Shown here piece by piece: positions 55,801-64,000 of a stretch of 64,000 bases of DNA. Source of the DNA: Romanomermis culicivorax (taxonomy: Eukaryota > Nematoda > Enoplea > Mermithida > Mermithidae); contig CAWUHX010000091.1 in the NCBI GenBank assembly GCA_963922205.1, positions 558,001-622,000 of the forward strand, read 5' to 3'. A program made the translations under genes and the position numbers. Each line of letters begins with the position of its first letter. Within the stretch, counting starts at the first letter, position 1. Below the pieces are notes generated by a model, which was given only the letters and a program-made list of their open reading frames with translations, had not been told where the DNA came from and did no database searches.

Positions 55801-57662
55801 AATACATGTCGAATTAATTTTCGAGGTGATACGAAGACTCGCGCACTTATTGCGTAGGGTTTGTGACAGAGCCTCCAATTAAGAAGATTGTTGAAATAAG
55901 GGAGGAGAATAGTGCATTTTTACTAGAGATGTTTCGGGTACTCGGACTCGAAATGAGACTTGAAATTATCTGACAATTTTGTCGGACCCGATGTTCTTAA
56001 AATTTTGGACCGGGACCCGATCGGACCTGGACTTGGACCCAAAGAAATTGTTACAATTCTGATTCGGCTTTGATTTATAACATAATCATTCAGCTGAAAA
56101 CAAATACCCATGTTAAAGAATGTCACATCAATTAACTATTGAAATTTGAAAAATAAAAAATCTGCTTGGATAATTGTGAGATTGACTTAGATTTAAAAAA
56201 GCCAAGTTATATTTCACAAATAGCAGTTTTGCGGCCGTTTTCCTTCTAGGATCAACAATTAAATTATAGAGATGCTTAGCCACTAATATTTTACGATATA
56301 TTTATTATTTCAATCAAACCATACGATTTCGAAAGATGTTGCCCTTTTCACATCCATTTTAAGACGCAGTTACTGAGAAGTTCGATCTGGAATATGACAA
56401 ATTGAAAGTTAATCATACCCAAAAATCGGGTATATTTTGTGGTTTTACATACTTTTATTCTGAATTTGTACTTCATACGTTTTACACTTTTTAAAGTATC
56501 CAAAAGAAGGTGGAAAAAAGCTGAAAGAATCATTTGGACCTCCTTCGGGACACTTTCCCATAAGATGCGGCAGAATTTTTTTCATCATTTTGCAGGCACT
56601 AATGTCCAACATATTGTGTTAAAATTTCAATCCGATTGTTGTGCCGTTTTGGGAGTTGTAGTGATTGACACACACTACACTGTCATTCAAATATCTTTTT
56701 GCATGTGAATAAATCCTCAACCGATAAATTATTATTCGTCTAGCTTTAATAATTTCTGAACGACATGCTTTAGATAGCTCAAAAATTTTTTTAATTTCCA
56801 TTTAATTCCAGAAATCAAGTCATTCCTTGACGTTTATTTACGGGAAAACGTAAGAATTGTTCCAATGCATTTTGTTGTGTTCGAAAAGCACTGCAATCGA
56901 CTATCATTTCTTTTATCTTCTTCTAGATAACCTCAAGAATTTAAAACCATACAAAATATCTCGTTTTCTGATATTATTAATTTCCAACATGTCATAGTTC
57001 AATGAAGCGGTAAGTCAAATCTCTCAGAAATCTTGTCTTAATGATGTCACACAGATTAGCGTGTGGAAAAATATAACGGACTCAGACCCAATATTCTCAA
57101 AATTTTACTCCCGGACCCTATATTACCTATTAAAATTTTGGACCCGGACCTAGATCCGATATTCTTTAAAATTTTGGAATCGGACCCGGACCCGATATTT
57201 TCAAAATATGCTACCCGATACATCTATAATTTTTACACATATTCCAGAATAAGTGCAAATCGTCGTTTGAAATTTGGCTTTTCATTTGCTGAATAAATGA
57301 GTCATCTACGCTCCACAGGTCATCTGATACTGATTTAGAAAATTAGCAGAAAGTCAACTAAACTGAGAATACGTAGCACTGACACGAGTCGTCGATAAAT
57401 TTTCATATTTCTCTATGTTCGGTAGCTTAAAATTGCATTTCCCACCATCTGGATCTACAAAAAAGTTCGTTTTCTTTCAGACTGGGAGGGCATGCCCCCC
57501 TGTGCCTCCTGGCTACGCCCCTGGTATTCCATTTATTCATATTCTCAAGAACTATATACTGTCTCTTCCAGAGTCCACAACAAATCAATGACCAATCATT
57601 GCAGCAGAAAATCGAAATGCTATCTCGAAACTACCTCCAACAACATCAGGGTCTAAATTCAG
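49858..57662 (+). CDS. Unidentified multi-exon gene (six candidate exons)
   Basis: Exons with AG|...|GT borders: 49858-49971, 50613-50712, 51426-51644, 51938-52056, 55386-55496, 57572-57662. Phases chain without a break (0,1,1,0,0,1), and the 754 bases read through without a stop. Readable segments: ENIYPAYPILIIYSIWML, RVDYNRAEKLQLLFARLFHQ, FVCDQIFYHSNSCRKLFTVL, KTALHHSSTKLIAVAEQSA, LPTLQERLESALHHQMQLYQ and QSLQQKIEMLSRNYLQQHQ; the last two look helical and Q-rich. I do not recognise the protein. The second donor (CAC|GTTATA) and third (ATTG|GTAGAA) are weak, so the first half is less sure than exons four to six, whose donors are GTAAGC, GTAGGT and GTTAGC. Start and end exons are unknown. Introns hold a foldback element and a hAT-like element. 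Confidence 0.55.
52430..53995. mobile_element. Foldback-like element with GCGATTC/GCGAATTC-type repeats
   Basis: The left array (52445-52575) has 15-16 bp units such as GCGAATTCCCATGTTA; the right array (53938-53990) is the same type in reverse complement (CTCGATCGCTCG, GAATTCGCTCACTTGGGAAT). Just inside, 52576-52720 and 53870-53935 remain complementary (CGATCGAGAATGTAATAAC). The core is C/T-rich and holds an E-type MITE and CCGCACNGTGCGGAA palindromes at 53550-53690. Exact ends and target duplication were not resolved. It lies in an intron of the unidentified gene. Confidence 0.75.
52850..53212 (-). mobile_element. E-type MITE inside the foldback element
   Basis: Ends GCCCATCTATACCTTTTTC and GAAAAGTAAAGATGGGC form the inverted repeat. 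It is the inverted relative of 49255-49637. Possible duplication TAAG-type flanks (ACTTAA / CTTACTTT) are ambiguous. Confidence 0.8.
53996..55385. other. Intron DNA, no feature recognised
   Basis: Between candidate exons at 52056 and 55386. The open frame at 54320 has no splice or domain support. Confidence 0.4.
55924..57228. mobile_element. 1.3-kb hAT-like element with ends like 2592-2763
   Basis: Left end TAGAGATGTTTCGGGTAC; right end, reversed, TATAGATGTATCGGGTAGC. Flanks CATTTTAC (55916-55923) and ATTTTTAC (57229-57236) match at 7 of 8. GGACCCG/AAAATTTT blocks occupy both ends as in the 172-bp copy; about 950 bp in the middle are unique. No transposase frame. It is in an intron of the unidentified gene. 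Confidence 0.8.
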
Positions 57663-59544
57663 GTTAGCAACTAAATTTTATAAAATTTTCAATAGCGTAT
57701 TCCTTACTTGTGACTTGCGTGCCCGAAAAAGTGTTACAACTTTATATAGCATTGATAGTTGTTTGCTTCTGTTCCTTCTTACTCGGTCATTTGCTGCCTC
57801 ATGGAGACGGAATGTGGAACGACTAGAGAAGATCATTGTAATTTTTGGGAGTGCTTACCTGAAATTTTTTTCATTTGGATGTAGAGGCAAAATAATCATC
57901 GATATTTGGTTTACATAGAGATATTTTTCAAACCATCACAATGTCGGAAATTTATTGTCGTCGTTTGCTCCTTAAAGATAATTTTTTTCAGTATTGTCAA
58001 TTTTTGAATCACCTTTCAGCTATCGGAATTGAAAAAATTTCGAAAAAGGTGCTATAGTTCACAATTTTCGTACTTGAAAATGCACATCGGTAAATTTTGA
58101 AATTAAAAAAGACGGGATTTGAAATAGAATTGCATCATTAGATTTTTATGGATACTATTTTTAATTTGTCAAAATTTATTGAAAGATCTGACTACTGTTC
58201 ATACATTTACAGCGTAAAAATTCTGCCGAGGGTCATCCAGCACTTGAAATCCTTCCCTTTTTTATCTCGAAAGGAAGGACTTCTATCATCCAAGCGACGT
58301 ATTCTTGAACCTAGATTAGGAAAACATCAGAAACTACGTACCTGGTCAACACTTTTTCAAGCTCGAGTGTTACTTTTTTGCCATCATTATTTGTGTCTGG
58401 AAAAATCGTTAGCACCATTTTAATTTTTATGACCTTTTTCTCTTATCTTTTTTTAATTTCTCTTCTTCATCTTGATCATTGCAGGGGGTAAATTCTGCTG
58501 GGGTCGGCAAGAATTTGCTGAGGGTCAAACTCACCATATGCATGCATGGCTCTGTTCGTCAAATAGCAATAAGCTGCAGTTGAGCTGCGACTTAACTCAA
58601 GTTGCAGCTTAACTTTAAATTTTATACTGTTTCCGATTAAGTGCAGCTGAGATACAGTTCAACTCTCCGTTAAGCTGGAGCTTATTAAAAGGATACTACA
58701 ACTCAACTTTTTCCAAATTTTTTGCTTTTGTGTAAGAGTTAAGCTGCATCTGAGGTAGCCTTAGTTTCCATGATTAAACCGCCAGACATCATCATGTCCG
58801 AAAATAAATTTGGAAAACTTTTAAAATAGAATTTCCGAAAAATTGTGTCAAATGAGAAGTTGTCTGCGTAAGAAGCTGCTACAACTGAATATTCACTTTG
58901 CATGGTTCTGATGGATGTGCGTCGAATATTATCTTCTTTTCATGTTCCGATATTTATCTCCAACAACGAAAAGATGTACGTTAATAAATATTTTTTCTTT
59001 CTAATTTTCTTTCTAATGAAAATAATTGAAAAAATCGTGACCTATCTGGACTAGTTTCATATAAACAGAGAAAAACATATTCTAAATAAAAATGTGGGTT
59101 GGTTGCTTTGCTTTGCCCCTTCTTTTTTGCCTCTTTCTCATTCTCTCTCATAAAACACGTTTCTGTTGCTATATTTTTTTGTTTGCCTAGTCTTATATAA
59201 GCAAATTTTTTCTATTTCTCTAGAAAATAAGCTACAGATAGCGAACCCGCGGAGTACCTACTGGATGCTTTAGTTGCTTATTCTTTCTCCAAAAATTTAT
59301 GCCGTAAATATTAGTTTGGAAACTTTTGCGTATATTTTCCTCGAATGAGAAATTTTTGAAATTTTTTTAGTCAAAGGATTTGCGGAGTAACAAAAATCAC
59401 ATGTCCATTCAAAAACAGATGCATCTGCGAACTTGATATTACTATGGAACGTTAGCACGATATGACTTTTTATCGTCACTCACCGCTTCGAATTGTCAGA
59501 CGTGCTAGTTTTCGAATACTTCTGATAATCTTTTTTAGGGTTTT
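57663..59544. other. No certain exon; small dyad-rich repeat at 58560-58760
   Basis: Beyond the last candidate exon. A possible continuation at 58207 (TTTACAG acceptor) reads RKNSAEGHPALEIL but is out of phase with the preceding exon. At 58560-58760 several inverted and direct words of the type GTTAAGCTGCAGCTGA / CAAGTTGCAGCTTAAC recur, possibly an old MITE. Confidence 0.35.
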
Positions 59545-59552
59545 ATGACTAT

Positions 59553-60447
59553 GATTGTGTAGCGGGTGGCCGACTGTGCCGTCTGGCCGACTGTAGCGGC
59601 TGGCCGACCGTAACGGCTGGCCGACTGTACCGAATGGCCGAATTTAATTTGAAATATTTTATATGTAAGTCGAACCTTATGCGAAACGTTTTCGCACGAA
59701 ATGTGAATAAAATGTTGCTAAATATAGGTTTCAATGCACAAGATATTATCAAAAAATGCAAGAGCGATACAAAAATATGCTAATTATCTACAGAAATATG
59801 CCCTTCATAATTTTTTAAATCATTATAAAAGCCTATATTGATTGATTCTATCGACTTTTTTAAATATTTTTGTAACAAAAAAACTATGAATAAAATGTGT
59901 TAGAACTCTGGAATGTCTCTGGCTCATTACTTTATTCACATTAACTTAGCACATTTGTTGCATTCATAATACACGGTTTGCAAACCATCAAATCCTCGTT
60001 TAGTTTTATTCTTTTTAAAAAGCCAAAAATGATTGGAATTTGTGCGACTTTCGCACTTGAGCAATACCGAATTTCCATGAACTGTCAACTGATATTTTGC
60101 AGCCCCAAAATCATTTTCACTCATTTTTATAACAAATATACTCAACAAAGTGAACAAATACGAGGCGAAAATTTTCTTACAAAATGAAAAACTGTTGAAT
60201 TCAAATAGGTATCCTTGTGTGCTTTTACTTAATTAGCATATTTTTGCGTTGCTCATGCATTTTTTGATGATATCTTGTACATTGAAACCTATATTTTGCA
60301 ACATTTTATTCACATTTCGTGCGAAAACATTTATATAAGGTTCGACTTATACATATGACCTATTTCAAATTGAATTCGGCCACCCGGTACAGTCGGCCAT
60401 GTGCTACAGTCGGCCAGACGGCATAGTCGGTCACCCGGTCAACAACG
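59553..60447. mobile_element. 895-bp foldback-like element, target duplication ATGACTAT
   Basis: The left end holds four to five 17-bp units of the type CTGGCCGACTGTAGCGG (59565-59645); the right end the same in reverse complement (60378-60440). Inside the arrays the inverted repeat continues for about 180 bp with few mismatches (TAAGTCGAACCTTAT, TTTTCGCACGAAATGTGAA, TATAGGTTTCAATG, AAAAATATGCTAATTA). Exact 8-bp duplications ATGACTAT lie at 59545-59552 and 60448-60455. Core of about 330 bp (59890-60220), noncoding. This is the best-preserved of the four. Confidence 0.92.
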
Positions 60448-60516
60448 ATGACTATTATCCTAAACCGTTTTTGGTCGAGAACCCAGTTTAACCCTAAACT
60501 TGAATTGAAGCACGCG

Positions 60517-61150
60517 TATGTAATTGGGGGGAAGTGACAAAGAATCCATCCCAAGAATATTCCACCATATAGCTATCCTTGCAAGGCAAAATTTTCCAAT
60601 CGCAAGGGAAGTCCATTCTTTCCTTTGAGATAAAAAAGCAGAAAAATGTCAGTTTATTGTTTAGTAGAACAGGATAATTTCGGTTTGTCAATTTTTCGGC
60701 ACAACGCGGGATATATGCGAACTTTAAAGGATTTTTGAAATATTATCCGATTTTTGAGGCAAAAATTTCGAACAATTTTATTTTAGTGACACGCCCTACG
60801 ACCTAAACCCGGAATATGAAAAATCCTGCGGACCCCGTACATTTCCAAGCTCCGCTGCGTGTGTAGTGAGATGCACCTTGCAACATAGGGCTCCTGCTTC
60901 GTATTAGAAGAAATGTCATATGTAGCCTCTCACGGAATCGTCGAACATGCTAGCCATATACCTAACATTTGTTTATCATAGGCTGTTATTGAGCTAAAGT
61001 GTGGGAACCCCTACCTTTGAGTCAAAGAAAGTTGAAAAACGTCTATTTTTGGTATCGTTTTTTGGTATTTTGGTATTTGGCAATTTTTTGGCGCGCCACA
61101 AATACGCACTCCGCGGAGGGAACATTTTGTCAGCCAAAAGAAGCAACAGT
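60517..61150. mobile_element. Relics of CATACATGTAA-type elements
   Basis: GTATGTAATTGGGGGGAAGTG at 60517 and CCACCATATAGCTATCC resemble the left end of the intact copy at 63395 in reverse; at 60930-61090 AATCGTCGAACATGCTAGCC, ATAGGCTGTTATTGAG, GTGGGAACCCCTACCTTTG-like blocks follow the same order. Highly diverged; limits uncertain. Confidence 0.5.
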
Positions 61151-62517
61151 TTTTCGTATTATCGACGCAAAAATTCCGAACTTCCATTCCTTCAATAACC
61201 TCACCCGGACTCTTGGGTAACCTATGAACTCAGCCATGAAAGCGACGAATGACGTTCAAGAGCTACGTGTGTAAGTATGTTGTCTTCCGCTGGACGGTAT
61301 ATATAAAAGTCTGGAAGGATTGTCGCAGGATTTCTGTGAACCCACGATTTTCTCCGATAAACAGGACTTTGTGGACCTATGCTGCTCAAGCACTATTTTC
61401 TGTAGCATTTTGTGGGTTACCTGAAAATCGCATTTTTGTTTAATCTACATTAATACATCTCATATTTTTCATTTACGTAAATCAACAGGGTGCATAAAAA
61501 AGATCTTGTTTTCCACGACCTGGCGCAATAAAACCTGTCGCTGCCTTGGCAACTGTACTTTTTCCCTAGTATCTAATCACGATTACGAGTTTTCGTGCCC
61601 ATAGGGCGCAACCATTACCCCCTCCCTGATCAATAACCTACCTTTCTCGTGTCATCAAGTCGACGTTTTATTGTGTTTTCACCTATCGGGTTACCAATAA
61701 CAGACCAGTTTTGACGGTTATGTGCTGATAAGAAGCCTCGACTCGTAAACAACATTCACATACTCTACGTCACACGTTTTTTGGACGCCTCGTTTACATA
61801 ACTAGTATGTTAATGAGGTTCTGATGCTTAGTTTCCAGTAAATATCGATCGTTTTTTCGCTTCCTCCGAGCAGCCGGCGGCGTGTGTCTGTGTGTGTGTG
61901 CAACTATTCTTGCTTTCTCCATATGTGTATATTGTCAGATGAGGGTTTGTTTGTAGCCTTGATGATAAGCTTAGCATGGGCGAGCACACACTCTCGTGCA
62001 CACATAAGTAAGCTTATGCAAGGCAGCTTGATGGCGGTCGCCCGGCTATTTTGATAAGCTAACACATACCACACATCCGTAAATTCACTGCTTGTGATAA
62101 AAAGTGCAGCAATTTTCTTTTCCGACATTCAAAACTTGGAAAAAGCTGCTTGCTGGCGACTGTTGTAGTAGCATATGGGAAAGAGAAAAAAGTTTCCCAG
62201 AACGAGCTGGCGAGAACAGCTTTTCCTATATCTTTTTTCCTGCATCGGGCATCCAGCCATTATTTTTCATGTATAAACTGCTTTTGTCACCGCTTGTTTA
62301 CATGTGTGCATGTGCTATGGAAAATTCTCCAAGGGCAGTTTAGCTTGACGTCACTCAAACAGTGATTGCTTTGCGTGCGATATATGTGTTGTTGATGAAA
62401 AGATTGACGGATTTTCGACGTAGTTATCATGTGTGTTTTGTTTTGATGATTTTCCGAGTGTTGTAGTTCATTGGGATAAAAATGTAGGAAATTAATTGAT
62501 AGAAAGCTACCCTTCAC
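61150..62517. other. No gene recognised; short GT run
   Basis: Less AT-rich than most of the window. A GTGTGTCTGTGTGTGTGTG run lies at 61881-61900 after CCGGCGGC. It could be promoter-like DNA for the minus-strand frame downstream or for another gene, but no TATA or start is assignable. Confidence 0.3.
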
Positions 62518-62874
62518 TCAAACATATAGTGATTGGTGATATCGTAATAATCCTTCTGTGGTTGTTCTCGCCTTTTTAGCCGAAAGTCGATTAAGTTGTG
62601 TATCACTGATCAAAGTCTGGATTCGATATTCCTGTTGTTTATGTCCATTCTGTAATATGTATGGTAAATGTTGTTGGATTAAATATACGTCGTAGCATGG
62701 ATATTTTCCTAGTTTGAGCCGAAATCTCAATATGTGATTCATCCGTTTTTGTATTGAATTTTGTTCAGCGGGTCTTTCCATCAATACATTCACAGATGCA
62801 TCTTTGTGATGCGATGCATTTGAACGAGGATTTAAAAAATAGTCGAGGCAGCTACTATGGATGTTGCAACACAT
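62518..62874 (-). CDS. Possible 118-codon minus-strand exon or gene, unidentified
   Basis: The frame contains RMNHILRFRLKLGKYPCYDV, YLIQQHLPYILQNGHK, EYRIQTLISDTQLNRLSAKK and RTTTEGLLRYHQSLYV before its stop. The amino-acid composition is balanced, and no repeat found elsewhere in the window overlaps it, unlike most open frames here. The ATG is not near a known promoter; it could instead be a last exon. No domain recognised. Confidence 0.3.
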   Translation of the reverse strand: MCCNIHSSCLDYFLNPRSNASHHKDASVNVLMERPAEQNSIQKRMNHILRFRLKLGKYPCYDVYLIQQHLPYILQNGHKQQEYRIQTLISDTQLNRLSAKKARTTTEGLLRYHQSLYV

Positions 62875-63244
62875 CCGTAGATCGCAATTTCTCTAAGAGT
62901 TAACGATCGTCGATAGGTAACCTTCCATTCCCAGGACCCATGACATTGCCCTGGCCTGAAATTGGCCATCCAGTAAGTCATTTTCCCCCGATTTGAACCC
63001 TAACAGAAATAGTCTTGATGTACTCTTAACGGCTCAATCTAGACTGCTATCTCCATTATAATTTTTTACGTGCATTTTTGATCTTGTCTTCGAAAAGATC
63101 AATGCTGAAGGATAGAGTCTAGAATAGTCCCAAAAAAACCGAGTTTCACTAAGGAAAGACAAGTTTATGTTGGAGGAAATAAAACTGAAACAGCCATTTG
63201 TAGATTTGCAAATATTTTCAATGAACCATCCGATAAATAATTAC
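62875..63244. other. No feature recognised
   Basis: Plain AT-rich sequence between the possible exon and the composite element. Confidence 0.4.
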
Positions 63245-63252
63245 TGTTTCGC

Positions 63253-63848
63253 ATACCTGTAAGAGGTCCGACCAGTTGGGGGGGGGGGGTCGAAAAAAGT
63301 CGAAATTTTTCCCAAAAAAGGCCAAAAAACATACACTTTTTTGCAAATTTTTTCAATTTTTTCCTAACTGGGGGGTTGGGTATACGGTTGGCCACATACA
63401 TGTAACGGAGTCCCGAGGTCTGGGGGGGGGGTTGGGCCACTTTTTTTTGGGCCGGGGGTCAGTAATTCCCGAAATTTTGGGGGGGGGGAGGTCCCTGAAG
63501 GAAAGAAATCGATTTTTTCACGAAAAAAGTCCGAAAAAGAGTTTAAAAAATAGTAATTCTTGTCTAAAAAATGAAAAAAATGTATTTATGGCGCGAAGCG
63601 CCGAGAAAATTGACGTTTTTGACCATTTTTTGTTCAAAAATTGACATTTTTCCGACCAAAAGTATGGGGGTCCATGGGCTACCCTATGGCTAGCCATAGG
63701 ATTGGAAAATCCTGGGGGCGGCGGTCGCCCAATGACTAGCCATATGGTCGACGATTTCTGGGTGGGGGTTCCCACAGCACTTCCCCCCCTCCCCAATTAC
63801 ATGTATGGTTGGCCAAGTTGGGGGACCCCCCCCCCAAGTACAGGTATG
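63253..63848 (-). mobile_element. G-tract (A-type) element hosting a B-type element
   Basis: Ends CATACCTGTAAGAGGTCC and CCAAGTACAGGTATG. Flanks CTGTTTCG (63245-63252) and CTGTTTCA (63849-63856) match at 7 of 8. Its own sequence is 63253-63394 plus 63818-63848. Body words (AAAAAGTCGAAATTTTTCCC, GGCCAAAAAACATACAC) are as in the other A copies. Confidence 0.9.
63395..63809. mobile_element. Intact CATACATGTAA-ended (B-type) element, duplication GTTGGCCA
   Basis: 415 bp; starts CATACATGTAACGG and ends AATTACATGTATG, an 11-bp inverted repeat. Exact 8-bp duplications GTTGGCCA at 63387-63394 and 63810-63817 lie in the host A-type element. Internal features: GCGCGAAGCGCC hairpin at about 63592, ATACTTTTGGTCGG-type block in reverse, and G-runs. 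Noncoding. It is the reference copy for 3078-5037, 6725-7098 and 60517-61150. Confidence 0.92.
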
Positions 63849-64000
63849 CTGTTTCATCATGTCAGGACATTATCAAATTGAATGCAATAGAACAAAATTC
63901 GTCGAGTGAAACTTTCGGTTGACTTTTTTTATGTTGTTCTGACTGTTTGAATCTGGATAGCATTGCCAAGTCGGTGTCTTCCTGCAGCATTCTATGGGCC

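Noticed and set aside
58148-58423. 91-codon plus-strand frame as a further exon of the unidentified gene
   Set aside because: The acceptor at 58207 does not fit the phase of the preceding exon and the in-phase frame stops; support is insufficient.

Overview
The window looks like nuclear DNA from an invertebrate animal. It is AT-rich, its genes have many short exons and long introns, introns follow the GT-AG rule, and one gene encodes a POC1-type centriolar WD40 protein, which implies an organism that builds centrioles or cilia. The lineage cannot be fixed from sequence alone. No rRNA, tRNA, operon or CRISPR signal was seen. Most of the 64 kb is transposable-element DNA, much of it nested.

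Layout. 0-6.3 kb: small elements, including a CATACATGTAA-ended element (3078-5037, target duplication GATGGAAC) split by a hAT-like element (3153-4663). 6.4-11.1 kb: seven minus-strand exons of a POC1-like gene, 290 codons in unbroken phase, with a 1.9-kb foldback element (7937-9839) in one intron. 12-23 kb: decayed LINE copies (CR1-like and RTE-like) riddled with G-tract elements, two of which have inserted into their own family. 23.4-29.7 kb: a 6.3-kb block bounded by inverted arms of 600-800 bp, holding a decayed unidentified coding relic interrupted by a 1.1-kb TIR element. 34.5-47.0 kb: a hAT-type MITE (target duplication GCTGGAAG) split by a complete, very young Ty3/gypsy LTR retrotransposon (34685-46934). 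49.9-57.7 kb: six phase-compatible plus-strand exons of an unidentified gene whose introns hold further elements. 59-64 kb: another foldback element, relics, and a G-tract element with a second element nested in it.

The most interesting system is the LTR retrotransposon. Its 587-bp LTRs differ at one base. It has an intact 1991-codon Gag-Pol (CCHC-like finger, protease, RT, RNase H, DD35E integrase, GPF) and a second intact ORF of 1264 codons that is not envelope-like. The first ~240 residues of that ORF carry the D-x-E, D and Y-x-x-x-D signatures of a DEDDy 3'-5' exonuclease. An upstream small ORF joins it in frame across a 213-bp intron with GTAAGT donor and TTTTTTAG acceptor, which suggests a spliced subgenomic message.

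A second theme is a group of foldback-like elements (7937-9839, 47394-48702, about 52430-53995, 59553-60447) that share an architecture but not a sequence: inverted ends built of degenerate 15-17 bp GC-rich tandem repeats, each element with its own unit. 8-9 bp target duplications are visible for three of them.
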